From Bacteroidota bacterium (GTDB lineage: Bacteria > Bacteroidota > Bacteroidia > Chitinophagales > JADIYW01), in NCBI GenBank assembly GCA_963169645.1, contig CAUJCO010000006.1:196096-260095 (forward strand): a stretch of DNA of 64,000 bases. Reading direction: 5' to 3'. A program made the position numbers and the translations under genes. The notes below the pieces were generated by a model. The model saw nothing but the letters and a program-made list of their open reading frames with translations. It was not told the DNA's origin and searched no databases. Every line of letters starts with the position of its first letter. Position 1 is the stretch's first letter. This document shows positions 1 through 8,227 of the stretch, piece by piece.

Positions 1-2
1 AT

Positions 3-188
3 ACTTTAAATGCAAAATCGGTACAAAAAATTGCACTCTTTATTGGTGCTACACAAGTTGCTTGTCTTGCTTTAAGTGGTAAAATAGATACATATATATC
101 CGGCTTTTTGGTCGATGCATACAATCATCTTATTTCAAAATCAGCATGCTTGTTGTTGGATAAAATTGTGTGTTTGTTTGTGATTTAA
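3..188 (+). CDS. nuoL: C-terminal end of NADH-quinone oxidoreductase subunit L (partial)
   Basis: An open frame enters from the left edge and stops at TAA 186-188, giving about 61 residues rich in hydrophobic amino acids, as expected for the last transmembrane part of an antiporter-like complex I subunit. The identification rests mainly on gene order: nuoL normally precedes nuoM and nuoN, and both follow here on the same strand, with nuoM starting 31 bases downstream. The fragment contains no diagnostic motif of its own, so another membrane protein remains possible. Confidence 0.55.
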   Translation, partial: TLNAKSVQKIALFIGATQVACLALSGKIDTYISGFLVDAYNHLISKSACLLLDKIVCLFVI

Positions 189-219
189 TTTAATTTTTTT
201 TGATAGAATATTTTAGTTC

Positions 220-1704
220 ATGTTAGCATTGTTAATCATCATTCTGCCACTTGTATTTTTGCTCTTTAATTTGTTTTTGAGCGAGAAGCAAGTAAAAAAT
301 AATACATTAGTCGGTTCGTTGGCAACTTTAGGTCTAAGCGTCTATACATTGTATAATTATACTTTACAACCTACCAGTATCGACTTTGTTTTTATTACAG
401 ATTGGATTGGAAAATTAGGCGCTACTTTTTTTATTAAAATAGATGGAATTAATTTCGTGTTGATATTATTAACGGCATTATTAGTGCCATTTATTGTGTA
501 CAGTACATTTGAACGTGAAATCAAAAATCCGAAAGCGTATTTTAGTTTAATATTAGCCATGCAGAGTGCATTGTTTGGCGTTTTTTTAGCAAAAGATGCC
601 TTGTTGTTTTATGTATTTTGGGAATTAGCTTTACTACCAATTTATTTAATTTGTTTAATTTTTGGAGAAGAAGGAAGACAACGAATTACGTTTAAATTTT
701 TCATCTTCACGTTATTTGGTAGTTTGTTCATGTTGTTAGCTATCATATTTTTATGGTTACACAATCCGGAACGCACATTTAATATCTATGATTTATACCA
801 ATACGGTTCAGTATTGCCGGCAAAACAACAAGTATTTATTTTTATAGCTTTCTATTTAGCATTTGCTATTAAAATTCCAATTTTCCCATTGCATACTTGG
901 CAGGCAGATACTTACGTAAATGCGCCAACACAAGGTACCATGCTTTTGTCGGGAATTATGCTAAAAATGGGAACATTCGCTTTAATTGTTTGGCTAATTC
1001 CAATTGTTCCAATTGGCTGGAAATTGGCATCTAAATATGTGGTTATTTTAAGTGTGATTAGCGTTGTGTATGGTTCGTTGTTGGCATTATCTCAACATCA
1101 TTTCAAACGAATGTTGGCCTATTCATCGTTAGGACACGTTGGGTTAATAGCTGCCGGAATTTTTACTTTCAACTTGCAAGGTGTGCAAGGTGCATTGTAT
1201 CAAATGCTATCACATGGTATCAATGTCGTTGCATTGTTTTTCATTTGTGATATGATTTTACACCGAATGAAAACAGATAACATGAACAGTTTAGGCGGTA
1301 TCCGAAATGTGTCAAAAACATTTGGCGCATTCTTTTTAATTGTAACTTTTGCGAGTGTAGCATTGCCTATAACCAATAGCTTTGTTGGTGAATTTTTGTT
1401 GTTACATGGTATTTTCCAATATAATACTATCGCAGCTGTTTTTGCTTGCACAACAGTTGTATTGAGTGCCTTGTATATGTTGCGTGCTTACCAAAAAATA
1501 ATGCACGGAGATGCCAATGATTTGACGATGACTTTTAGTAATATCACACGTCACGAAAAAATAGTATTAGGAGCAATGGCAGTTTTAATTTTATTTTTTG
1601 GGATTTTTCCAAATGTCATTTTACAAGTATCAGAAGAACCTATAAAACAATTAATTGAACACGTACGTACCGTAACAGCATTGCCATCGTACGCTAAATT
1701 TTAA
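220..1704 (+). CDS. nuoM: NADH-quinone oxidoreductase subunit M
   Basis: A 494-residue polytopic membrane protein, the usual length for NuoM, one of the three antiporter-like proton-pumping subunits of respiratory complex I in the cytoplasmic membrane. The conserved glutamate of the family is in YVFWELALLPIY (E135). The central proton-channel lysine is in AIKIPIFPLHTW (around residue 222), followed by the family pattern around TQGTMLLSGIMLKMG and the lysine/histidine stretch SQHHFKRMLAYSSLGH. It lies between the nuoL tail and nuoN, the standard end of the nuo operon. The start is an ATG without a Shine-Dalgarno sequence, as elsewhere in the window. The call is secure. Confidence 0.96.
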   Translation: MLALLIIILPLVFLLFNLFLSEKQVKNNTLVGSLATLGLSVYTLYNYTLQPTSIDFVFITDWIGKLGATFFIKIDGINFVLILLTALLVPFIVYSTFEREIKNPKAYFSLILAMQSALFGVFLAKDALLFYVFWELALLPIYLICLIFGEEGRQRITFKFFIFTLFGSLFMLLAIIFLWLHNPERTFNIYDLYQYGSVLPAKQQVFIFIAFYLAFAIKIPIFPLHTWQADTYVNAPTQGTMLLSGIMLKMGTFALIVWLIPIVPIGWKLASKYVVILSVISVVYGSLLALSQHHFKRMLAYSSLGHVGLIAAGIFTFNLQGVQGALYQMLSHGINVVALFFICDMILHRMKTDNMNSLGGIRNVSKTFGAFFLIVTFASVALPITNSFVGEFLLLHGIFQYNTIAAVFACTTVVLSALYMLRAYQKIMHGDANDLTMTFSNITRHEKIVLGAMAVLILFFGIFPNVILQVSEEPIKQLIEHVRTVTALPSYAKF

Positions 1705-1759
1705 TGAATATAAAATGTAAGCAGTGCATTTAATAGTATGCATTGGTAAAAGAATAAAA

Positions 1760-3151
1760 ATGAAAGAATTATTATTGTTATCCGGATTAGGCGTTTTAGC
1801 ATTAGTAGCAGAAATCATCAATGCACGTAAGCTCATTTATCCATTTGTCATCTTCGGATTATTATTGAATATCGGACTTTGCTACCACGACTTAGGTTCC
1901 AACGAATCTATTTATGGTATGTTGCGTTTGGATAATGCTGCGTTAGCATTTACAATTTTATTTTCTGTAATTGCTTTGGTGTGGTTTATTATGGCAAAAA
2001 ATTATTTCTCTGATGAAACCAATATTTCCGACCATTTTTCATTGGTATTGTTTTCATTAGTTGGTGTTTTTTTGCTTTCATCTTACACACATCTTTCTAT
2101 GTTGTTTTTAGGTGTTGAGATTTTATCTATTCCTGTATATATTTTAGCAGGCAGCGATAAACGAAATGTGTATTCCAATGAAGCTGCATTCAAATATTTT
2201 CTATTAGGTGCATTTGCCAGTGGCTTCTTATTGCTTGGTATTGTAATGGTGTATGGTGGTGTTGGTAGTTTTTACATCACACAAATTGCAGCATCAGCTT
2301 TATTGCCGTATGGTTTAAGTGAAAAATTAGTAGCGATAGGTTTAGTTTTAATTTTATTTGCATTTGCCTTTAAAATGTCGGCAGTACCATTTCATTTTTG
2401 GGCACCCGATGTTTATACAGGTGCACCAACTTCTATTACGGCATATATGTCTACAATTGTAAAAATTGGTGCCATAGCAGGTTTTTATAGATTATATGTT
2501 GGTGTTGTTGCAGTTTATGCACAATACGATTTCTTTAGTTCTTATTTATTGATTTTCCTAATCATTGCCTTATTAACCATTGTTGTTGGGAACGTTATTG
2601 CAGCTTCTCAATCAAATGTAAAACGGTTGTTGGCGTATTCCAGTATCGGGCATGCCGGTTTTATTATTCTTGGAATTGCTATGATTAGTCCAACCGTAAA
2701 TTTCACTACGTGGTATTATTTATTGGCATATTGTTTAGCCAATATCTTAACGTTTTGGGTGTTGATTATCGTTTCCAAACAAGATAATGCAGAAGACATC
2801 AGTGTATTCAACGGGTTGGTAAAACGCAATCCGATTTTAGCCGGAACTATGACGGTGGGCTTGTTATCAATGGCTGGAATTCCACCATTAGGTGGTTTCT
2901 TTGCTAAGTATTTTATTTTGTTAGATGTCATTGGTAGAGGTTACATGATGATTGCCATTATCGCCATATTAGCATCTTTAATAGGCGTATATTATTATTT
3001 CAGAATCATTATTGCCATGTTTGCTAAAAATCCAATTCAAACAGCTACTATTGAAATAGGCTCCTTTACAAAACTATTAATGATTTTAGTTTCTTGTTTG
3101 CTTTTAGCAATCGGTATTGCACCGGAATATGTATATAATTTAATTTTCTAA
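1760..3151 (+). CDS. nuoN: NADH-quinone oxidoreductase subunit N
   Basis: A 463-residue polytopic membrane protein of the antiporter-like family, the third such subunit of complex I and normally the last gene of the nuo operon. Family motifs are clear: FKMSAVPFHFWAPDVYTGAP with the pumping lysine, SNVKRLLAYSSIGHAGF, and LLSMAGIPPLGGFFAKY near the C-terminus. The frame is open from 1724, but the ATG at 1760 gives a normal NuoN start (MKELLLLSG) and leaves a 55-base gap after nuoM. The extra twelve residues of the upstream start do not look like NuoN. The next gene starts 10 bases after the stop, so the operon may continue. Confidence 0.95.
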   Translation: MKELLLLSGLGVLALVAEIINARKLIYPFVIFGLLLNIGLCYHDLGSNESIYGMLRLDNAALAFTILFSVIALVWFIMAKNYFSDETNISDHFSLVLFSLVGVFLLSSYTHLSMLFLGVEILSIPVYILAGSDKRNVYSNEAAFKYFLLGAFASGFLLLGIVMVYGGVGSFYITQIAASALLPYGLSEKLVAIGLVLILFAFAFKMSAVPFHFWAPDVYTGAPTSITAYMSTIVKIGAIAGFYRLYVGVVAVYAQYDFFSSYLLIFLIIALLTIVVGNVIAASQSNVKRLLAYSSIGHAGFIILGIAMISPTVNFTTWYYLLAYCLANILTFWVLIIVSKQDNAEDISVFNGLVKRNPILAGTMTVGLLSMAGIPPLGGFFAKYFILLDVIGRGYMMIAIIAILASLIGVYYYFRIIIAMFAKNPIQTATIEIGSFTKLLMILVSCLLLAIGIAPEYVYNLIF

Positions 3152-3160
3152 ATATTTAGT

Positions 3161-3940
3161 ATGGAATTCAAAAATTTATTGTGGAATTTGGAAGAAGAAA
3201 TTCTAACGATTACCATCAATCGTGCAGATAAACTGAACGCTTTAAATGCAGATACATTAACAGATATCAAAGCAGCATTTGAACAAGCAAAAAAGGAAAA
3301 AATTAAAGGTGTAATATTAGTTGGTGCAGGTGATAAAGCCTTTGTTGCCGGTGCTGATATTTCTGAGTTTCAAGGGTTGGATGCACAGCAAAGTAAAGCA
3401 TTAGCACAACGCGGACATGATATTTTCTTTGCCATAGAACAAATGCCGATTCCGGTAATTGCTGTTGTAAATGGGTTTGCATTAGGTGGTGGCTGTGAGT
3501 TGTCTATGGCTTGCCATTTACGCATTGCAACACCGAATGCAAAATTTGGACAACCGGAAGTAAATTTAGGAATTATTGCCGGCTACGGTGGAACACAACG
3601 TTTGGTGCAATACATCGGAAAAGCAAAAGCATTGGAATTACATTTAACCGCTGATATGATTGATGCACAAACTGCATTAAACTTAGGCTTGGTAAATTAT
3701 GTGGAAGCTGATAAAAATGTAGCCATAGAAAAAGCAAAATCTATCATAAAGAAAATTGGAACAAAAGGACCGGTTGCAATTGCAAAAGTTATTGAATGTG
3801 TAAATGCATATTATAAAGATGGTGTAGATGGTTTTGCTGCTGAAGTAGATGCATTTGGAACCATCTTTAATACTTCAGATGTAAAAGAAGGTGTGCAGGC
3901 TTTTTTAGAAAAACGCAAACCGGATTTTCAAGGAAAATAA
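3161..3940 (+). CDS. Enoyl-CoA hydratase/isomerase (crotonase family)
   Basis: A 259-residue soluble crotonase-fold enzyme of normal length. It most likely hydrates trans-2-enoyl-CoA to 3-hydroxyacyl-CoA in fatty-acid beta-oxidation or a related CoA pathway. The oxyanion-hole segments are AFVAGADISEF (residues 60-70) and GFALGGGCELSMACH (105-119). Both catalytic glutamates of true hydratases are present: E113 in GGGCELSM and E133 in GQPEVNLGI. This argues for a hydratase rather than an isomerase or a non-catalytic paralogue. It sits only 10 bases after nuoN and may be co-transcribed with complex I, coupling NADH production to NADH use. Its exact chain-length preference cannot be read from sequence. 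Confidence 0.88.
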   Translation: MEFKNLLWNLEEEILTITINRADKLNALNADTLTDIKAAFEQAKKEKIKGVILVGAGDKAFVAGADISEFQGLDAQQSKALAQRGHDIFFAIEQMPIPVIAVVNGFALGGGCELSMACHLRIATPNAKFGQPEVNLGIIAGYGGTQRLVQYIGKAKALELHLTADMIDAQTALNLGLVNYVEADKNVAIEKAKSIIKKIGTKGPVAIAKVIECVNAYYKDGVDGFAAEVDAFGTIFNTSDVKEGVQAFLEKRKPDFQGK

Positions 3941-3978
3941 TTTGAAATCTATTCATTAAATACAAATCATAAATAAAA

Positions 3979-5379
3979 ATGCAATACAGAATTGAAAAAG
4001 ACACCATGGGAAAAGTAAATGTTCCTATTGATGCGTATTATGGTGCACAAACACAACGTTCTATTGAGAATTTTCAAATCGCTCAAGACATTAATAAAAT
4101 GCCGAAAGAAATTATTCGAGCATTTGCTTATTTGAAAAAAGCAGCAGCTATTACCAACTACAAAGCAAAAGTGTTAGAAAAACAAAAATGCGAAATGATA
4201 GGTAAAGTATGTGATGAAATTTTAGCCGGAAAATTAGACGACCAATTTCCTTTAGTAGTTTGGCAAACAGGCTCCGGAACGCAATCTAACATGAACGTAA
4301 ACGAAGTAATTGCATATAGAGGTCATGTATTATTGGGCGGCCAATTAACAGATGAAAAAAAGTTAATTAACCCAAATGATGACGTAAATAAATCACAATC
4401 ATCAAATGATACATTTCCAACTGCGATGCACATTGCAGCTTATAGTATCTTAATAGAGAAAACAATTCCGGGAATTAAAAAATTAAGAAATACATTAGCC
4501 AAAAAATCAAAAGAATTTTCTAAGATTGTAAAAATTGGTCGTACGCATTTTATGGATGCAACACCATTAACATTAGGACAAGAATTTTCTGGATATGTAT
4601 CTCAATTAGATCATGGATTAAAAGCAATTGAAAATTCATTAGCTCATTTATCCGAATTAGCATTGGGTGGCACCGCAGTAGGAACAGGCATTAACACACC
4701 AAAAGGATATGCTAAAAATGTTGCTAAAGAAATTGCCACTTTAACAGGATTACCATTTGTTACAGCAGATAATAAATTTGAATCATTGGCAGCACACGAT
4801 GCTATTGTAGAAGCACATGGTGCATTAAAAACGGTAGCAGTTTCATTGATGAAAATTGGAAACGATATTCGTATGTTGTCGTCCGGACCAAGATGCGGTA
4901 TTGGCGAAATACATATTCCGGACAATGAACCGGGCTCATCTATCATGCCGGGAAAAGTAAACCCAACACAATGCGAAGCGATGACAATGGTAGCAGCTCA
5001 AGTGTTAGGAAACGATGTGGCTATAAACGTAGGTGGTTGCAATGGTCATTTTGAATTGAATGTGTTTAAGCCGGTAATGATTTATAATTTCTTACATAGT
5101 GCGCGTTTAATTGGTGATGTATGTGTGTCATTTAATGATAAATGTGCTACCGGAATTTTACCGTTACACGATAACATTAAAAAGAATTTAGATAATTCAT
5201 TGATGTTGGTTACAGCATTGAATACAAAAATTGGCTACTACAAAGCAGCTGAAATAGCACAAACTGCTCATAAAAACAATGCTACGTTGAAAGAAACTGC
5301 TATTAAATTAGGCTATCTAACAGCAAAACAATTTGATGAGTGGGTGAAACCGGAAGATATGATTGGTGGATTAAAATAA
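3979..5379 (+). CDS. fumC: Fumarate hydratase, class II
   Basis: A 466-residue enzyme of the fumarase/aspartase superfamily, catalysing reversible hydration of fumarate to L-malate in the TCA cycle. The superfamily signature [11 protein letters not shown] lies at residues 319-329 and carries the catalytic serine. The active-site histidine is in [16 protein letters not shown] (H190). SSNDTFPT and [14 protein letters not shown] are the substrate-binding blocks. The TQSNMN and PTQCEA variants favour fumarase C over aspartase, although the two are close. It is 38 bases after the enoyl-CoA hydratase, probably in the same transcription unit, and is followed by a strong bidirectional terminator. Confidence 0.93.
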   Translation: MQYRIEKDTMGKVNVPIDAYYGAQTQRSIENFQIAQDINKMPKEIIRAFAYLKKAAAITNYKAKVLEKQKCEMIGKVCDEILAGKLDDQFPLVVWQTGSGTQSNMNVNEVIAYRGHVLLGGQLTDEKKLINPNDDVNKSQSSNDTFPTAMHIAAYSILIEKTIPGIKKLRNTLAKKSKEFSKIVKIGRTHFMDATPLTLGQEFSGYVSQLDHGLKAIENSLAHLSELALGGTAVGTGINTPKGYAKNVAKEIATLTGLPFVTADNKFESLAAHDAIVEAHGALKTVAVSLMKIGNDIRMLSSGPRCGIGEIHIPDNEPGSSIMPGKVNPTQCEAMTMVAAQVLGNDVAINVGGCNGHFELNVFKPVMIYNFLHSARLIGDVCVSFNDKCATGILPLHDNIKKNLDNSLMLVTALNTKIGYYKAAEIAQTAHKNNATLKETAIKLGYLTAKQFDEWVKPEDMIGGLK

Positions 5380-5409
5380 ACTTTTTCCACTTTTCATAAT
5401 TATAAAAAT

Positions 5410-5433
5410 AAGTGCTTGATATTTCAAGCACTT
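5410..5433. terminator. Bidirectional terminator between fumC and the PLP enzyme gene
   Basis: A perfect 10-bp inverted repeat (AAGTGCTTGA at 5410-5419 pairing with 5424-5433) has a 4-base loop. It is flanked by A-rich sequence on the left and T-rich sequence on the right, so it can stop transcription arriving from either of the two convergent genes. Confidence 0.85.
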
Positions 5434-5438
5434 ATTTT

Positions 5439-6656
5439 TTATATTCCATTTAAAGCATGGCTAAAATCTTCGAGAATATCTTCTATGTTTTCCAATCCAA
5501 CAGAACATCGGATAAGACCATCGGTAATGCCATATTGTTCTCGTTGCTCTTTAGGTACGTTCACATGACTGGTAGAAGCAGAATGTGTAACCAAGGTATC
5601 TGCCGTACCTAAGGTTGCAGTGAGCGTGCAAAATTGAATACCACGCATGAAATTCATGCCGGCTTGCATGCCACCTTTCAATTCAAAACTCAACATACCG
5701 GAAAATCCACTCATTTGTTCTTTGGCTAATTGGTGGTCTTCGTGTTCTTTTAAGCCTAAATAATTCACTCTTTGAACTGCGTCGTGCGATGCTAATAATT
5801 CTGCTAAAGCTTGTGCATTTTTTTGATGTTGTTCCATGCGTATTGGTAATGTTTTTACACCATTATTCAATAAATATGCATCAAAAGGAGAGCAGACAGC
5901 ACCCAACATTTTTTGGATTCCGTACACGCGATTGTAAATTGCCGGTTCGTTTTTTCCAATTACTACGCCTGTAGTAGCTGTGCCATGTCCATTTAAAAAT
6001 TTAGTCGATGAATGAACTACAAAGTCAATTCCATATTTAAATGGCTGTTGAATATAAGGTGAGGCAAATGTATTGTCTACAATTGTTTTAACACCTAAAT
6101 TTTGTGCAATTGCAGCTAATCCATCTAAGTCATAACACGCTAAAGTTGGATTCGCAGGCGTTTCTATATAAAGTAATTTTATTTTTTCATCGTTGATAAT
6201 GGCATCTTCTACAAAATTCAAATCCTTCAAATCAGCATAGATTGTTTCAATACCATAATCTTTTAGAAAGGAAACCAATAATTCATTTGTTGTTCCATAT
6301 AAATTTCCTTGAGTGATTACTTTATCACCGGCTTTTACGTTTGCTAATATAGCAGCAGAAATGGCAGCCATGCCCGATGAAAATAATAATCCAAATACAT
6401 CTAAATTTTCAATACCGTACGCTTCTAATGCGGCAATTTTTTCTCCCACGAATTTTACAGTTGGGTTGCCTAACCTCGAGTACGTGTACACACCTTCTGT
6501 TTTTCCGCCACTTTTAAAAAAATCAAATGCAGCTTCTAAGTTATCATATGCAAACGTAGAGGTTGCATAAATAGGTGGAACGTGTGCAGATAATCCATCT
6601 ATTACTGGATCTTTTACGCAAATGGAATGAAATCCTTTTTTAGAAAATTTATTCAT
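5439..6656 (-). CDS. Cys/Met-metabolism PLP-dependent enzyme (methionine gamma-lyase / cystathionine gamma-synthase family)
   Basis: A 405-residue fold-type I PLP enzyme of the gamma-family. The PLP lysine is K219 in HSSTKFLNGHG, TYSRLGNPT (58-66) is the phosphate-binding segment, and the cofactor aspartate is in TIVDNTFASP (D194). The family includes methionine gamma-lyase, cystathionine gamma-synthase/lyase and O-acetylhomoserine sulfhydrylase, and these cannot be separated with certainty here. At the position where typical methionine gamma-lyases have cysteine (YGCT) and most synthases have glycine, this protein has YGTT (T122). The gene stands alone, convergent with fumC. Its -7 box TATATTTG ends four bases before the ATG, so the mRNA is probably leaderless. 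Confidence 0.85.
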   Translation of the reverse strand: MNKFSKKGFHSICVKDPVIDGLSAHVPPIYATSTFAYDNLEAAFDFFKSGGKTEGVYTYSRLGNPTVKFVGEKIAALEAYGIENLDVFGLLFSSGMAAISAAILANVKAGDKVITQGNLYGTTNELLVSFLKDYGIETIYADLKDLNFVEDAIINDEKIKLLYIETPANPTLACYDLDGLAAIAQNLGVKTIVDNTFASPYIQQPFKYGIDFVVHSSTKFLNGHGTATTGVVIGKNEPAIYNRVYGIQKMLGAVCSPFDAYLLNNGVKTLPIRMEQHQKNAQALAELLASHDAVQRVNYLGLKEHEDHQLAKEQMSGFSGMLSFELKGGMQAGMNFMRGIQFCTLTATLGTADTLVTHSASTSHVNVPKEQREQYGITDGLIRCSVGLENIEDILEDFSHALNGI

Positions 6657-6660
6657 ACAT

Positions 6661-6668
6661 CAAATATA
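6661..6668 (-). promoter_or_regulatory. -7 box of the PLP enzyme gene (leaderless)
   Basis: On the minus strand this reads TATATTTG and matches the Bacteroidota -7 consensus TAnnTTTG. Four bases separate it from the ATG at 6656. Confidence 0.7.
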
Positions 6669-6753
6669 AAGAATATCACATTCTCAACGAAACTTACCGA
6701 ATACTAATTAAAATTGTCCACATACTAATTTCCTATTGCAATATTTTAGAAAA

Positions 6754-6771
6754 CAATACAAATTTGTATTG
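6754..6771. repeat. Perfect 18-bp palindrome in the 6657-6865 gap
   Basis: CAATACAAATTTGTATTG is a perfect inverted repeat with no spacer. It lies in the 209-bp gap between two minus-strand genes and upstream of an orphan plus-strand terminator. A palindrome like this could be an operator for a dimeric regulator. The AT-rich composition makes chance palindromes more likely, so function is unproven. Confidence 0.4.
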
Positions 6772-6840
6772 AAATCATAACTATGAAAAGCTGTTGAGAA
6801 ACAACTGAATGATTTATTAAAGACTGGTTACCTTTTATAG

Positions 6841-6867
6841 AAGGCGAAATTTTTTTCGCCTTTTTTT
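6841..6867 (+). terminator. Orphan plus-strand intrinsic terminator
   Basis: The stem AAGGCGAAA (6841-6849) pairs perfectly with 6854-6862 across a TTTT loop and runs into seven T on the plus strand. There is no T-run on the minus-strand side. The nearest upstream plus-strand gene, fumC, already has its own terminator. This hairpin therefore implies a short plus-strand transcript arising inside the gap, or serves to shield the pyrC 3' end. Confidence 0.75.
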
Positions 6868-8200
6868 ATGCAACATCGAAAAGTAAACGCGCACCTTTAT
6901 TGCTTTCATTAAATGTACCATTCTTATAAGTAAGATGTCCGTTTACAAATGTGTGTGTTACTTTTCCGCTTACCTTTTTGTTTTCTATTGGACTCCAACA
7001 ACATTGATATAAGATGGTATCTTTTTGAACTGCCCATTTTTTATCAATATCTACGATAGCAATATCAGCAAAATAGCCTTCTCTTAAGTAGCCTCGATTT
7101 TTTATTTTAAAACAATCAGCAGGAGCGTGGCACATTTTCTCAACTATTTTTTCTAACGATATTTTTTGTTGTTGATAAAAATCCAACATCATATTTAAAC
7201 TATGTTGTACTAATGGTAACCCGGATGGTGCATGCAAATAAGCATTGTTTTTTTCTTCCAATGTATGCGGTGCATGATCCGTGGCAACTACATCTAATCT
7301 ATCATCTAATAAAGCTTGCAACAATGCATCTTTGTCGCGTTGGTATTTTATAGCCGGATTGCACTTTATTTTACTTCCTAACGATGCGTAATCGCGTTCA
7401 TCAAAAAACAAATGATGCACGCACACTTCTGCTGTAATTTTCTTTTCTTTTAATGGAATATCATTTCTAAATAACGATAATTCTTTTTCGGTAGATACAT
7501 GGAAAATATGCAATCGAGCTTGATGTTTAGTTGCTAAATCAACGGCCAATTTGGAGGACATATAACATGCATCGTCACTGCGAATAATTGGATGAAAATT
7601 CATCGGAATATTTTCGCCATATTTTTGTAGATGTAATGCGGTATTGTTTTTTATAGTCTGTTCGTCTTCACAATGTGTAACAATAATTCCATTTATGTTT
7701 GAGAATATTTTATTTAAAATATGTTCATCATCTACCAGCATATTTCCGGTTGAAGAGCCCATGAAAATTTTTAAAGCACCAACTTTAGAAAAATCTGTTT
7801 TCATTACTTCTTCATAGTTGTCATTCGATGTTCCCATAAAGAACGTGTAATTGGCTAATGAAGTGTTGGCTGCAATCGCATATTTTTGTTCTAATAATTC
7901 TTGTGTAAGTGCCGAAGGTTTCGTGTTGGGTTGCTCCATAAAGGAAGTTACACCACCGGCAATTGCTGCCTTACTTTCCGAATAAATAGTAGCTTTATGC
8001 GTTAAGCCGGGTTCGCGAAAATGCACTTGATCATCAATAATTCCTGGAATTATATATTGGTTTTGTGCGTCAATTACAACGGCATCTGCATCAGAAATAT
8101 CCTTATCTATTCGTTGAATAATATTTTCATGAATTAAAATATCAGCTTCTTGAATTTTTCCTTCGTTTATAATTTTTCCGTTTTTAATAAGATATTTCAT
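6866..8200 (-). CDS. pyrC: Dihydroorotase
   Basis: A 444-residue amidohydrolase, matching class I dihydroorotases, which close carbamoyl-aspartate to dihydroorotate in pyrimidine synthesis. The N-terminal metal motif region is IIDDQVHFREPGLTHK (55-69), the carboxylated-lysine candidate is K144 in GALKIFMG, and the catalytic aspartate is D308 in DVVATDHAPH. Histidines THCED and HIFHVS supply other metal ligands. The usual D-x-H-x-H has glutamine (Q58) in place of the first histidine. The family otherwise fits well, with substrate arginine in HFREPG and MEQPNT. The gene has its own leaderless promoter although the sugar transporter lies 27 bp upstream. Confidence 0.87.
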   Translation of the reverse strand: MKYLIKNGKIINEGKIQEADILIHENIIQRIDKDISDADAVVIDAQNQYIIPGIIDDQVHFREPGLTHKATIYSESKAAIAGGVTSFMEQPNTKPSALTQELLEQKYAIAANTSLANYTFFMGTSNDNYEEVMKTDFSKVGALKIFMGSSTGNMLVDDEHILNKIFSNINGIIVTHCEDEQTIKNNTALHLQKYGENIPMNFHPIIRSDDACYMSSKLAVDLATKHQARLHIFHVSTEKELSLFRNDIPLKEKKITAEVCVHHLFFDERDYASLGSKIKCNPAIKYQRDKDALLQALLDDRLDVVATDHAPHTLEEKNNAYLHAPSGLPLVQHSLNMMLDFYQQQKISLEKIVEKMCHAPADCFKIKNRGYLREGYFADIAIVDIDKKWAVQKDTILYQCCWSPIENKKVSGKVTHTFVNGHLTYKNGTFNESNKGARLLFDVA

Positions 8201-8204
8201 GTTG

Positions 8205-8212
8205 CAAAAATA
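8205..8212 (-). promoter_or_regulatory. -7 box of pyrC (leaderless)
   Basis: The minus strand reads TATTTTTG, followed by CAAC and then the ATG at 8200. It lies in the 27-bp gap after the transporter gene, so pyrC can be transcribed separately. Confidence 0.75.
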
Positions 8213-8227
8213 ATCAATTCTCCACGA

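Noticed and set aside
1724..1759. Upstream start for nuoN
   Set aside because: The extra twelve residues are unlike NuoN N-termini, and the ATG at 1760 gives the standard protein.
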